Part shown: positions 1 to 14,218 of the stretch, one piece after another
How the letters are laid out: the number at the start of each line of letters is the position of its first letter
Numbering within the stretch: position 1 is the first letter of the stretch
DNA from: Eremophila alpestris peregrina
Lineage: Eukaryota; Chordata; Aves; Passeriformes; Alaudidae
Length of the DNA stretch: 64,000 bases
Direction: 5' to 3'
NCBI GenBank assembly: GCA_009792885.1
Contig: WMCF01000029.1
Location: 8,926,313-8,990,312, forward strand
Translations under genes and position numbers: made by a program
Notes under the pieces: generated by a model
Told to the model about the DNA's origin: nothing
Databases searched by the model: none
Seen by the model: the letters and a program-made list of their open reading frames with translations, nothing else

Positions 1-1421
1 GATTAGTAGCAGGATCAGCACATCCCTGTGCACATATACAGCTTTATGAGCAAACAGGCACCACAAGAGTGCAGTAAGAACAAGAGCCAGCAAAATTGTA
101 ATCAATTTCTGGACTGAACAAATTATTTTCTAGATAATCTTTATGTTAAGAATTTATGATTCTTCCAATTTTCGAATTACTCCAGTTATTTTCAAGAAAA
201 TGAACTTCATTCTATATCCTTTTTGGTCTTTCTGGTTCAGCCTTTATTTTTTATAATGCCTTTTGCCACTCACCATTTATCACTGTCCCTTCTCTTTCCC
301 AAGTTATCTTTAATGTGTTTTATTCTCCTGGGGTATTTTTTCCATCTCAGCTTCATTCCCTGGCTCCTGTTTCTAGTTCCAAGTTGTCTCATTTTCACAA
401 TAGAGTTTGTCACAGATCAAGCATAATCTCAGCTGCACCCTTTTCCCACCCTTTTGATCCCTGCAGCTTCCATTGTTTCTCTGAGCAGAAGGCTTTGAAA
501 AGGAGTGCTCTATTCTGATTCCAATTCAGAGATGCTCCTCTCCTCTCACTGCCTCTCCAAAGAAGTCAAGAAGGAAGATTCAGAAAGGTGTTTTTTCCCT
601 GATTCATCAAAACTTAGGGAGCACACAATTAAAAATTACCAAATTTAACTTGTAAGAGGATCTTTGTATATCTACTTCAATTTTTTTTGGCTATAAGGCA
701 AGGCTGAGGAAAAAGCAGAACCCAGGAACACATATTTTATATACAAAATAAAATACTGGCCTTTACCATCCACTGCTTGTGTTAGAAGCAGTCCACAGCT
801 GCCTTGTGCCCTTTGCAGCATCCTTGTCTCCTTGGCAAGATGTCCCAACAATTCATCTGAATACCTGAATTTGTTGCCTAGTGGATGCAGCCCCTTAAGA
901 AATGGACCTGAAATTCCAGTGTATGCACAACTGCATTTTGATCTGTTCCCTGATACCCACAGGAGATGTAAGCAGCTTTGGCATGTTCACACATTCCAAG
1001 TTCTCCCTTGCAAGGCTCCATTGGTTCAGATAGCAAACCCTGGGAGTTATGTACAGTAACACAGGAAGATCTGGATCAAAAAGAAGATTCTTCTGCTATA
1101 TTTGATAATTGGAAGGTAACCACTCTCTGTCAGACTCCAATGCAAGTCTCACATTCTAGGGACATGCTTATTCCATGAAAAAGGCAAGCTCTCTGCAAGC
1201 AAAAGCAAAACCCTTCTTCTAAGGGACAGCATTAAGCTTATTTCTGCTATTTCTGTCCAGAATTCCCATAGTTCCTACAGACACAGCCTGAATAACATCA
1301 GCAGTAGCATTTTTGGTGGATGTTCAATTCCGTGTCAAACTTTCCTTGAACAAGGCAATCCTGCTGCTTCTTGGCTGTGAAGCTCAGAGGAGATTATTCC
1401 TCCACCACATATTTCTGAGGT
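1..1421. other. Non-coding stretch, nothing recognised
   Basis: AT-rich sequence with a pyrimidine-rich patch around 220-560. Open frames here are at most 75 codons and overlap in several frames, as expected by chance. I see no repeat family, RNA gene or splice-bounded exon. Confidence 0.5.
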
Positions 1422-1843
1422 TTGCAATCAGATGCTTTCTTTGGGAGATGGAAACATTTGAGAACCACGTTAGACCACAGAGCAGCATTTCATCTCCACT
1501 CCATCATCTCTGCACCGTTTGCAGAGGTTATTGCCAAGCAGTTGTCACTTCCATCTCAGGAAGCCCTTGCAAAGGCCATTTACACTTTTGTCTTTCTTCA
1601 GGATTGGATTACTGTAATTCTTTATTGACTGCCTTGCACAACAGGGCTCTGCAGAGCCTCCAGCACGAGCAGCCTCCTGCTCTGCTTTTTGTGAGGAGGG
1701 GATGATTTGAACATATTGTGCTGATTGTAAAGCTTTTCCATCAGTGGCAACAAAGTCGATGCACTGATTATAAAATTGTTCTGTTTACTCACGGCACAAA
1801 TTATGGTCACTACCTTTTAGCTGGCAAGTTTAATTGGAACTAA
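1422..1843 (+). mobile_element. Decayed LINE reverse-transcriptase C-terminal relic (L2/CR1-superfamily-like)
   Basis: The plus strand encodes the end of a non-LTR retrotransposon ORF2 in two frames. From about 1422 to 1600 one frame reads ALAKAIYTFVF, where LINE proteins have the segment leading into the SRLDYCNSLL block. The reading then moves to a second frame giving GLDYCNSLL, followed by a leucine-rich LQSLQ segment. After an in-frame stop at 1703-1705 the same frame continues with FEHIVLIVKLFHQW and TDYKIVLF, ending at a stop at 1841-1843. In L2, Rex and CR1-type elements the corresponding order is LDYCNSLL, LQ-VQNAAARL, HITPVL-LHWLP, then R-DYKILLLTYKAL, so order and spacing both fit. 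One frameshift and one stop show that it is dead. No 5' part, UTR or target-site duplication was found. The LINE assignment is fairly safe; the clade is inference. Confidence 0.62.
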
Positions 1844-2486
1844 CTAGTTGAATCCTTACAGCTATGCTGTACTTTATGGGACATATCACACTCTCTCTTT
1901 GCCCAGCAGTGCTCAGAAGCTGCTTGAAGTAAAATATGGCCACTAGAAGCTCTTCAGACCTACTGTTCTACACCTCCCAGGACAAATGGGGCTTATCTTT
2001 TTAAAATTGAAGCAGAAAAAAACCCACACTTTCTGGCAGCTCATGGTGTTAAAATTGATTTTATGGTGGGCTATTTCACACAAAGTACTGATTTCTTTGT
2101 TTTATTGGCCATGATTTTGACTGTTTGCTGTAGTCACTTCCAACTGCAGGATCTGGATTATTTTCTACCCTCTCTATTTGTTACCAAGATAAATGGCCAA
2201 TTGCACTTCATAGAGCAGGAGACTCATGGCACCCCTAACAGATCAAACTGTTACTCACATTCACTGTGAGAATTCAACTAATGCTTCATTTACTCCTATA
2301 AATTAAGTATTGCTCAACTCAAGCTCAACCTATTTCCATCTAAAGAATCTACAGTCAATACTCACTGTCCTAGACAAGTTTTTAGCCACTTCTGGCTCTC
2401 AAACTATTTGGCATTATTAAGCATTCATTCTGTTAAACCCAGCAAGGCATCATTTCTCCAGAACTGTAAGGTTAATTGAGAAATAA

Positions 2487-2520
2487 ACACACAAATATAC
2501 ACATACACACACCTATATAT
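2487..2520. repeat. CA/TA-rich microsatellite
   Basis: An imperfect run of AC and AT dinucleotides ends in a TATATAT tract. It is short and interrupted, and has no coding context. Confidence 0.7.
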
Positions 2521-5500
2521 TGGCTGTATTAGAATATTCATCAAACCTGAACCTCTCATTGCCACTTGGCCTTTCCAAGCTCACCACAGGGTTTTTCCAG
2601 CACTGGTTCCAGGTTGTAGCTCCTGTCCCCAGAATGTCACATCATTTCCCAGAAGGTGCTCCAAACCTTACTTCTTCTGGGCCTGGTTCCTTGTTTGATG
2701 AACAGGATTCTCCTGCCCACATGCCTCCTAATTAATTATAGCATGCTTTAAATGCTTTCCATTACTTGATAAAGCAACAGAGAGATAACTCCAGCAATAC
2801 ATCTCCCCTAAACTTTGTTTTTGTGATTCCCAGCTTGTATTTTTTCTTGTTTACATCTTGAGTTCTGCACAATGGGGTCCTGTTAGTAAAGCACAGCACA
2901 CTGGTGTGCATAGCAAGGAACAGGGAGCCAGCCAGGAGGACTCAAAGGGCCTCTTAACACATTTGCAGTGAAAATTTCCTGCAGCATAATAGGCTTGGTG
3001 CCCACTGACACCCACTAGAAAGTTGACTAGTGACAATTTGTTATTCTAGTCAGACTTGTTCCCAGCCACTCCTGACATTCAGAATTGTAGTAAGAAAGTA
3101 TATTTTTATTATACTGAAAACAGTCTTTGAAACAGATTTAGAATTGCAGGAGATCTATTGATGTAATTCATCTCAGCTGAAACTACAGAGCAGTGTGAGG
3201 CTTTTCCTTCCCTTCTGTGTTTGCATATTTGACAGTAGCTGTTTCTGTATGCTTAAAAAAAGTGATGTGTCTGACAGTTATTATTTAATTCTCCTCTCAA
3301 TCACATTAGGCTGAACAAAGACAGGTCAATTACATACTCTTCTTTAAAAGACACTTTCATTAAAATCAAGTTTGATCAAGAATCAACATTATTTGAAGTC
3401 TTTTCTCCTGTCATCCCTAAGGCACACGGAGATTAGCACTGAAGTTCCTTAGCCAGAAGCAGTGGAGAGACTCCCTTACCTAATCTTTGTCTGGAGAGGA
3501 GGACATGGCAAAATTGCCATGTTATAGACTATTTTTGGTGGAATGGTGCTATATTTTCTGGATAGATTTTGTAACTCTGAAAAGATATTACATAACACAA
3601 AAACCCATCAAAACATTCGTAAGAAGATGGGCCCACTTTTGAGCCCAAAATGTATCTTGCAGAATTGCACCTGCTCTCCAAATGAGGATGGCTTTCCCAA
3701 AGTTTATGTAAATATTAAAACTCTTAAATATTTGTTATATGCAAATGACTTCCCAAAAGTTGAAAACAGTGCAAAAGATGGAGATCTGTAAGATTTACTT
3801 GGAACAAAGTGAAAGAAAGAAGAACTATTTAATAAAGAATCCAATCAGAATTAGCACAAGTTTAGTATATGTGCTGGCTCCAAGAGGAAATCTCCAGACA
3901 GAAATCATGCTGTGAGTGGAGCTGTGAGATTTTGGATGCAGAGTCACAGAGGGGATGACAGAAGATCCAGGCCCTTTCATTCAGCTGGTAGTTCATGACC
4001 AGACTGCATTACCTTCTACTTACCTACTTTTAGTGAGGAGAGCAGAATACATTTTCTTTAAGCCTGATTTACGTTTGCAGCCTGCTCTCATGCATTTTGG
4101 AGAAGTTTTGAAAGACAGAAGATCAATGGAGGACTTTAAACAGAAGATCACCCCCTCTGAAGGTGAAGCAGAAACTGGGACAGTTTCCAAATGTTTAACA
4201 GAATCATCTAATACTTCTGGCAGCCCCAGAGATCATTACAGTCTTAAATGAGAAAGTAAATCAGGGAAATATAGCCAGGACATTTAAGGAAAAGGCTGGC
4301 TATTTAGAGAATTAAATACAAAAAGTGTCTCAAAAGAATATTATACACTAAAAAAATAATTATGATATAATCTCTGGCACCTAAAATTATTAAAATAAAA
4401 AAAGACAAGAGGGAAACCCTCCCTCCTCTGTGCCAGAGCACCACTCAATGTGGGAATGGGAAAATGGAGTGGTGTCACATCCCTGGTTTCAGCTCCTTAC
4501 TTCCAAGACAGGTTGCCCTAATTTATCCTGGCTCCTTTAGGTTACTCTAATTTATGCCTTCCATGAATGACTTAAAGAATCACAGGCCAGAAAAGGACCA
4601 GCAAGCAGAAAAAATATTCTGTCAACATAAAATTCTCTTTCTTTCCGGCATTTGCAGATGAAAATCTCTTTGCTGGTGCTGTTTCCGCAGTTCAGAAGGG
4701 CTGACAATGTGGTAACCCATCCAACCTTCCCTCTAGAAGCCTTAGAAAAATCTTTCTTATGGTAAAGAACAATTTAAAATACAGCATTTGGAGAGGTTTA
4801 TATATCCAGCTCTTTCAGTGTAACAGGTTACTTGCTCCAAAGACTGTCAGAGCAGTTTAAGGTATGGGTGCAGGTGATGTTTGGAAACAGAAGAGATACC
4901 TTGCAGAAGGTCACAGTAACATAGAGAGATTGCCTGAACATTGACACAGAGGTGAGTTTCATAGAACACAATAAAAAAAAAAATAGAGCAAGGAGCTGAG
5001 CTGCAGAAGAAGAAAGTTAAATAGTGGAAGGAAAGGACAGAAATTTAACTAAATATACATTATAAAGATCAACATTCGAGTGCCAATGAACTACTAATCT
5101 CAAAGAGAAGTAGGTTTGATCATGGTATTTGTTTTCTTTCCAACCTTCTCTAAGCTCATGTAGATTTTCAGAATTAACCCTTCCAGCTCCTCCATTGTAG
5201 GTCAGAGCCACACAGATACTAAATGTCCTGAAAATCCCCCCAAGAACATGGCAAATTTGGTCACAATAAATTCTTCATGCATGCTACAACAGAGCCAAAC
5301 CAGAAAACTACCATTTCTGTGGAAATACATGAACTTCCTAGCTTTTTGGTGCAAGTTTAGATTAAATACCTGCAAGAGAAAAAACGCAGAGGTTGTGACC
5401 TGTGTCACAAGGCACTTTGGGGCACAGAAACTCCTCTGATGCATAGCACAGAGCCCTCCCTGTACAGCCAGAAGATGTTCCCAGCCTGTTCTCACAGACA

Positions 5501-8500
5501 GCCACCCACAAAAAGGAACATGTGCACAGGCAGAGCTGACAGAGGTTTACAATACAAACAGATGCTGTGAATACTGCCTGGGCACTAATCAGCAAGCATC
5601 AGGGTTTCAAGAACAACACATTTGCAGAGCGATTTTTCTTATTTTAACGTGCCTACAAGTAAACAAAGCAACTTTCATTGAGGGATAAATCACATCTATT
5701 TGTAGTACAAAGTCTACAGGACTCCTGTCAATCACAAGCAGTATAGAAACATTCATAGGCTAATCATGGCTAAGCTAATTTTGGCTCTTTCAGAGCCAAA
5801 TTATGGTGGCTTGTGCCAAACCTTATTATAAATTAATTGCAGTCCTAGTGCTCAGTCAGGAATTCGAAAGGCAATACAGAAAGGTGTTGTTGCACCTGGA
5901 CACCATTCAGAGTTCTGCCATTCAGTTTTTCATCTTAGAGAAAACAAAGCACATCAGGCATAATGCCATTGGAATTGATACCCAAACCATCCAAGAAATT
6001 ACTCCAGAATGTTCTGACAAATTAAGCATTAAAAGTCTCCTTTTGCAACTCAGTTGCTTTGGAAGTAAAGACTGAAGAACAGTTTGTGGTAGAATTCCCA
6101 AGTGGCCTTTCAAGTCCTCCTCCCCCAAAAACCAAAAATTTTACTGAATGCAAAGCCAGAAGCATGGAGCAAACCCAGAGCCCCTTGCTCTGGATGCAGG
6201 GTGCCTGCTGGGATGTACCTCCCTGTCCCCAAGTATCCCTCACACTGCAGTCAGCTCTAACTGCTTGGTGCTTCTTTTGACAGAAGGAAGCAAAGTTGAC
6301 CTATTTTTGACAGTTTTTGATGAGATGAGGCTAAAAATGTTATGAGGAATTTTTGCTGAGAAGAATTTGTCCATGAAGACAAAGGTGCCAGCAATTGTTC
6401 TTCAAGTGGCCAAGGGGTTTGGGCACTGCAGGTTGAAGCCTGTTTAAAAGATCAGGAAGGGAGCAGAGATCACATTCCTCTGAGCTCAGCTCTCTGCCCA
6501 GCAGCACACTGCTTGTTATTGCTACAGCCAGAAGCAGGGAGCAAATCAGAATTGTTCCCAGAATAAAGGGCAGAGGAGGATTTTGACTAGGTACAATGCA
6601 GTGTCCTGGTCACAACACAGACTCTTCCTAGTTGATTTTGGCCCCACTGCAGAACTCAGTCTTTCCAGCTGTCTGAAGACAAATGGACTGCTCATCCTAA
6701 AAATCCTCCCCACCCAATCAGTCAAAAAAACCCCAAAAACCATGTAGGAAAAAAGGCAGACTTTCACCACGCATCACTGCAGAACCAAGAGTGAAAACAA
6801 ACATAAAACATCCAGAAAGAAGGCATCCATCTGTCCTGCAATCAGTCCAATATACTGAGAGAGACATCAGCTGGGAGCTGGCCAGCCCACCCTGCACCCT
6901 GGGCAATGACATTGTTTGTTAGCAGAATCCCCACTGCTTCCAGAGCTGCTGTCATTTTGGATGATGCACCTTCAAACTTCTATAATTATCTGCTAAATTA
7001 AAGGAAAGACTGACTTCACAAAAGTTTTTGGCCTTGATCTAACAGCAACTCTGATCTACATGCTTAAGTCTGATCTATATAGCCAATACTGCTAAGCTTG
7101 TCTTAACATCTACACCTAAATCTAAGCAGGCTCTTAAGCATGCCAGTGCCTCTACAGAAATATTTTTTTGCTCTATAAATTTAATGAGCAATGCTATCAT
7201 TAAGTCAACAGCCTAAGAAATGTATTATTAATGAAACATCAAACTTGTTATTAAAGCTAAAATTGATGTCACTTGTTTTTTTGACTGCCTGACTTTTGAG
7301 AAATAGATCCTAATAATTTTCTTGACTTTACTGGTATAACACACTAAAAAAATTGCTTTTTTATTTTGTTTTGACACAAATACATGAACCTCCAGATCAA
7401 CTCTTCTGATGGAAATAGCACTGGAAGAACCATAAAAAATATATAGTCAAAAAGAAAAGCAAATTTAAGGATATTAATGGTAAATAAAGATTAAACAGAA
7501 AAAATAATTTCTTCACTGCCTCCAAGGTCTCATTGACTTTTCCTGACTTAAAGGATAAAAAAGGAAAATTCAGGGAAAACCAGGACCAAAGTGAAGTATT
7601 TGGCAGATTTATTTAAGAAAAGAGGCTCTTAAGCCACTGCAAAGCTAAGTGATATGCATGGGTTATCATATACTCCTTGTCTTCAAGGTTAGAGACTGTT
7701 TAGCAGAACTCTGCCAAACGCCAGTTATCTGAAGGGAGCTAGAAATCATCTCTGCTGATGACAGACCTCTGAGCAGATGGTAAGTAAATCAAGGTCCTGA
7801 TGTGAAATGTTAAAGCTTTTATGCTGGAAGACACTGTTAAAGCATTATCCAGGTTAAATCAGATTCTGAAAAATACCAGTTTACCAGTAGGCAGGCGTGA
7901 AGTCTTCCACTGAGCAATTCTGCAAGTTGGGAGGCTGCCTTTATTTGGGGAATTTTTTTTTGTTTGTTTTTTAAAAAATACTCCAACAGATAACTTAGTT
8001 GTTTTTTATGGTTTTGTTCTGTATTTTTTTAACTTTGAGTAGTCATTGAAGCAGTTCTAGTAAATGGGAGGGTGAGCAAGGGAAGGTAGGGCCATTTTTT
8101 TATTTGCCATTAAAATAATTTGTCTTTTTTTCATTAGGCCAGTAGGATACAAGAAAGGCAGGCATCACTGAGAATATAGTTGGGTACCATACTAGATTTT
8201 CTTCTAAAACTCCTATTTAGATATGCCCAGGCATTTAAAACAGTATTTTGGCACCCAAACTTTTGGAAAAGGTCTATTACCATAGAAAGAAAATAAACAC
8301 TTTACTCTGCTTTTAAAGAGTATAGTAATCAAAAAGTTTCTGCTAGACCCATGAGGGAAGACTGAGAGAAGCTCTGTAAGTAACTCAGTATAACTACAGA
8401 TGGGCTGAACCAATTTCATTGGAGCAGAGGAAGCAATAATGCTCCTTTGGTTTGCAGTGCACAAACCAGCTTGACTACCAAAAGTTAAAGCACCAAAATG

Positions 8501-9348
8501 TAGTCTCATCACTAGGAGAGAGCAACATTTATTGATCTGATAATTTGAACTGCTAAAATTCACGATTAACCTACATCAAGTAGAGATTATGACTTAGTGA
8601 CTTGGCTCATTGCCCCACCGTGGTCCATGGCTGATCCAAGCACCCCCTGTAGCAGAAAATTGCCTTGAAAATGATGTTGGATTGATTGACAATGCTGAAC
8701 ACCTGATTCAAGGTTATGGCTACACACACAGCTAAATGCCACCAAAACCTCTGTACTGCAGACATAACATTCAGTTTCTCCAGACCTTTAAGTCCCCACA
8801 GGAATATTATGGATAAGTGCTCATTATTAAAAAAAGCATACCCAAACAAACTAAAATCAGTCACAAATCTTTTATAGAACCTATCCAAAGGACTTGGATT
8901 TCATCAATTACACAAAGTCACAGGCTACCAGAAGACTGTTCTTTCATTGGAAAACACACTAATAAACAATATTTTTCTTTAAAATTTTCTTTAGACACCT
9001 CATCTTGCAACCCAAGTATTTATGTACCAGCTTCAGAAACAGGTTTTGCATACTCTTTCCAGGTACCTGAAAAGCTTCATGTGAACAGAGACTGCACTAT
9101 TGCTTTTTCTTCTGTAGTGGTACACACTGTTCTAGCCACAAATTTGAGATTTCTATCCTGCCAGTAGTATGCCTCTACCTTCTTCCCCCAGCCCCCATCT
9201 TGCACAAGAAGATCCATAATCCCTGTGCTAATGCTTCCATTGTCCTTTAACTTCTGGAGTCAATTCCAGCTTATGCTCCAAGGAATGGGGGGAGGGAGAG
9301 AGAAAAGTACATTTTTGACAAAGACCCTAAGTGATGAATACAGCTACA

Positions 9349-9368
9349 GGGGGGAGAGATTCCCCCCC
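9349..9368. repeat. G6/C7 fold-back
   Basis: Six Gs at 9349-9354 face seven Cs at 9362-9368 across a 7-base spacer, giving a GC-only stem. Another G-run lies about 60 bp upstream near 9287. No function can be assigned. Confidence 0.6.
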
Positions 9369-9491
9369 AAACCTTTAGTCTTTTCACTCACTCTCCAAAT
9401 GCACTGAGATTAATAATGCCTCTGGGCCACTGTATGCAGAAAAAAGATTATAATTGAATACCCTATTTTGATGGGCAAGGAAAAAGAAAAG

Positions 9492-9506
9492 CAGACAGAC
9501 AGACAG
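9492..9506. repeat. CAGA tetranucleotide microsatellite
   Basis: Nearly four copies of CAGA follow a purine-rich stretch. This is a minor simple repeat. Confidence 0.8.
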
Positions 9507-12500
9507 GGCTCAAAGGCTGAATTGGCCTGGTTTGGCTTTCAGCCCACAGCACCTACAATTATCTTGCAATGATTTTTATTTATCTATTTAGTTTTCCCAC
9601 TAGGCAGAGGGAGAATCTAGTATTAATTTAGTGCTCGTGGTTAGAGAGAGAGCTTTAAATTGAAAAATCTTATTCAAATGGCTAATGAAATGTGGTTGGA
9701 GCCTTAATGTCCTGTTTGAATGAATATAGTACAAACCATAGCTCTTCTGCAAATGTTTTACAGTCTGAGAGTTTATGCAAAAACTCTGCTGAATTACATT
9801 TTTACAGAACAGCCTTACCAATGTAGCACCACCAGACCTTTAGGTAGACAAGCAGCTAAGCTGTTGCCAAGCATCCCAGAGCCTCACACAAAACAAGGAG
9901 TGAAGGGCAGGAGAGAAAAAGCAGCTCTGACACACATGAAGGAAAGGATAAAACCTGGAAAGCAGGACAGCACCTCCACAGCTATTCTGGCATCTCCATG
10001 GAGCCATCTCATTTGCTCCTAAGCACCTATGGCAAAACATTCTCCTCTAAATCAGGGCAGGGTGTTGCTGGGAGATGCTGTGTGATGTGATAAGGACCTT
10101 GCCACCTCTGCCCATGACCCAAAGCTACACAGGTGACAGGAGTAAGAGCATGAAACACCCAACAAGATTCTCTTCTTTACACCACTGTAAATTTAGATGA
10201 GCTCCATAAAAACATGTGCTTGAGTTATGTTACTGCTCTCTTCAAATGTTGGAAACTGCACTCCATGATAGGAAATCACAGCATAAAGAAAATAGTTGCT
10301 ATCTTAGCTGTAATTATATCATAAAAGCATTCATTTCCTAAAAGCATTTTAATGACAAATAAAGAAAATATGAATATAAGACTGCTTAAAAAAAGGTATG
10401 TGAAGAAATTCAGGGAGGGAGCAGAATGATGAGTGTGCAATCAAGAACATGCAAGTGTTGATCAAGACAAATTTGAATGATTGCTTGAACAAACACAGGG
10501 ACATTTCTTGACTAATTTACAATTTGAAGTTTAAAACATATTCCATAATTCTAAGGATCAAGCTTAACTTCCATGGAAGACAAATGCTGCATTCCAGAAA
10601 ATAATCTAAATTGATTATTTTAACTGTATTGTCACTGTTTTTTTGAAAAGACACTAACCACCACAACTGCTCCATTACTTACCACAGTGCATAAAATGTC
10701 TAAGGCTTTGTACAGCAAATAACAGAAAAATATGGATTAAACTGATAAAAATGATAATTCCAGACATGATTAGATTCACTGTGTTGTGTAGCCTGCACAG
10801 CAGGTGGGGGATCCTTCAGAAGAATTAGAGAAAGGTTTAGGGAAAGCAGATTAATGGGGAAAAGATTAAATGGGCTCTAAAAGCAGGACAAAACATATTT
10901 TTAAAATGACAATTCTAACAGCAGTGCTTAGGGATGCTCTGGAATGCAAAGTACACATACTCCATTTAAATACCAGATGCACAAATGTCTCCTACTTACA
11001 ATTATGCACTGCATTGAATGACTTTAAATCATAAGCTGAATAAGCATTTGACATTAAGTGGTGCTAGTGACAAATATTAATCAAAATATAGCCAATAGTT
11101 TCTAGCACGCAGCAGTCAAGCTCTGTTTTGCCCTTCTCTACATGCAACTTTTACAAAACTCATCCTAGATGAAGGTCTACCAATCTGTTTCATTTTCAAC
11201 AGCAATATATTTCTGGATATAAAATCAAACACAGTACTAGCAATTTCTAGAATCCTGAATAATACATGCTGATGCCACAGTGCTCTCTTCAGTGCTGAAG
11301 GCTTCCTATCTTCTACTAAGATGCTGTGCATGGAAATAGGTAAGAACAAAAAGCAGAGTGGAAAGGCATCTTCCTAACATCATCCCACAGAAAGAACATT
11401 CCCTGTTGCTCCAAATCATCTCAGATCCATGTGTCACCCAAGGCTGATTAGCCAGGAAATGCATAAAAGGTGGTTTGGGGTGGAGGAGATGGAGCTGGTT
11501 GTTCTGCTCCCCAGTGACCTGTTGGTGGTCCTCGGGGGCAGGCAGCCCTGTGCTGCCAAAGACCCCTGGCTTTTCCACAGCTGCACCCAAGGCTCACTCA
11601 TGCCAGCCTTTTTGTGCCTTCCTGCATTGTCTGTGGGAGTTGAACCACTTTTAAACTGCCTGCCTCCTACCAGTTTGAATTAAGTGCTGCTTAGCATCTC
11701 TTGACCTGTGTCCATGATCCTTCTCACACCTGTCCCTGGTTTTTAACTCTACAAATGTGACAGAGAAATCTCAAGCCTTACAAAATGAAATCCACAGCCA
11801 CAGCACAAAGATTTGCATACCACTGCCAAAGTGACCACATGGACTTGCAGCCTTTCTCCCCTTTCCATTCACCCCAATCTCTTTTGTTCTCCCCCATCCA
11901 TTTGATCTGTTGTGGTTGTTTTTATGCTCTAATCTCCTCCAGGCAAGCACATCCTTCTGTGTGCACTGCAAAGTGCTTTTTCAGGCAATACAGCAGAAAT
12001 TGTGTCTCTCGGTTTCCCCATTTGAAGGGGCAGCATGCAAACAGAGTGCTCACCTACCCAGGCAGCTGGCAGGTTAAATTTGTTCATGGTTGGGAGCATG
12101 TGGAGATCCTCTTATGGAAGGCTCAGGAGTGTGAAGCATTGTCAGAGGTCAAAAGTGAGGCTAACAGCTTGAGTTAGTTTCCCATTCTGGATACTTGTGT
12201 CTTCCCATAATTAAAGGGGGTTTAACTACACAGTAAAAGGCTGGGCCTGTGACTGAGGGGGGATGTAAGGGGACTGCCTAACCAGTATCCTGCTATCATA
12301 AGGTGATGAAGGAAAATAAAATGTTTCCTCTTTTCCTCCATTTAGCATCAGGACATTGGGAAAAGTGCCTCATAGGATGTCATTAAATTCAAACCAAGCT
12401 TCTTATCTAACAGTGTTTTCAAAAAAGAAATCTAGACTTTTCTAGCTTCTGTGTAAAATAAAACCCATGTAAGTGCATGCTACAACAGACATACAGAAAG

Positions 12501-13774
12501 GTATGCTACTGTTAAGATTCCAAGAGATTTCAGTCAGACAGTCTGATTTTACCATTTATTTTTTCATAATTAAAGTTGAAAGTGCTCAACATGCTATTTC
12601 CTTAAATTTTTCATAAGAGTGTAAAAAGTGTTTGGAATAGGTCCAGCCTCACTCTAAGCTTCTTATATTCAGCCCTCCCTTATGGTAACTATTATATGAC
12701 CAAACATCAATTTATAAGGGTCCCCTCCCTCTACTTGTATTTTTATTTTCTTACTGGTTAATATTACAAAATTTGAAATACAGAATTCACTCCAGTCTAA
12801 GATAGCAGATATTCTCTGTATCCATAATTGCAAAGGACATTAGAAGCAGCACAGCCAGAACACTCAATTAAATTGGGCCCCTCAAGCCTCTGCTAATCCC
12901 ACAAAGCTGTAGCACACTCTAAACTCTGCTCCATCCCCCCAAACCCAAACATACCTAACGAGGACTCTCCACTGAGATGCAGGAGGGGGAATCCATCCTC
13001 CTCCTTCCCTTCACTCCCCATTCAAGTAGGCAGCCAAGCAAGCTATTGTACAAGGCACTATAGCATGACAACACATTAAACAATTAAGGGTAACTCCAGG
13101 GCAGAAAGAATGAGGAGAAAAACGTGCTGCATGTGACAGTGAATTTGCTAGGCTTTGTACCATTAAACCACACTGAGAACAAGTTGTCCTTCTCCCCCAC
13201 CCAGTGGGTAATGGAGTAAATTTAAAAATGTGCAATACTTAAAATTGTACATTGCTGAAAACATACACTACATAAAACCATATAAAAAGTCTTGCCTCTT
13301 TTGATTTCCAGCCTGTGGTTTTATTTTCATATCTATTTAATATCTTGCTAATAACAACTGTACTCACCATAAAGAAATCCTCAGCATTCCAGGAGGAATC
13401 TGCTCACAGAAGGGGGATGTGTTGGTCCACAGGGAGAACTTCCAACTTGAACAAGACTCTTGTCCTAGAGAAAATCCCCTCTTGCACTTGCACAGATGAT
13501 TTCAGATCCAATTTACCCTGCAACAGGGAAAAAACAAGAGTGTGTTTACAGGAAAGCAGTAGCTGAAGAGAGCTGTAAGCAAGACAACTCATTTGAGGGC
13601 TGTCACTGATGTTGACATGCAGGTTACAGGTAGTGTCATCCCGTGTGTGCACTTTGTCACACGTGGCCATTTCCCTGGGACAGCTGTGGTCATGAGGCTG
13701 TTCTACAGGACCTCACTGGAAGCACAGGAGAGCCATGATGGGCTCTGAGGAGCCAGGTAACTGAGCACTGCACT

Positions 13775-13784
13775 CACACACACA
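13775..13784. repeat. Short CA microsatellite
   Basis: Five CA units lie inside a locally GC-richer segment. It is too short to be more than a simple repeat. Confidence 0.6.
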
Positions 13785-14188
13785 CCCCACAGTGCCATCC
13801 CTTACAGAAATGGCACAGAAGGGCAAGGCCCTGATGCACAGGGAGGAGCCAGCACTGCCCCTCACAGCGGGGACTGCACTGGGCCAGGCCATGGGAGATC
13901 CAGAGCTGTGGCTCTGCCCTGGCAGTGACTGAACTGGGACCAGTTTCAAGGGTGGCCTGGTAACTTTCTGTTAGAGCTTGTAAAATACACTCTTGAGCTA
14001 ACTCCTCCTTTTTGTGTTTGTCTTGTTCTCAGAAATTAATTCCCAATTAGTACTTGGGAAAGTAAGTCAAATTCAGCATTTCATAGATGTGCACCTAAGC
14101 AGGTGTGCAGGTGTAAGCTGGCAGGGGCAGATTCCTGCAGGCTCTGCTTTGTGCACTAGGATGGACACATGGCCTGCTAAGGCCACAG

Positions 14189-14218
14189 CTGTCTGTCTGT
14201 CCATCTGTCTGTCTGTCC
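14189..14218. repeat. CTGT tetranucleotide microsatellite
   Basis: About seven CTGT units with one CCAT interruption. On the minus strand this gives the repeated DRQTDGQTD-like segment of a 175-codon open frame. That frame also runs into the adjacent CR1 fragment, so it is not a gene. Confidence 0.85.

Noticed and set aside
3543..3791. Reverse-transcriptase-like LLYANDF in an 82-codon frame
   Set aside because: The key YADD aspartate pair is not present as such, and no other reverse-transcriptase block lies at the right spacing; a chance resemblance.
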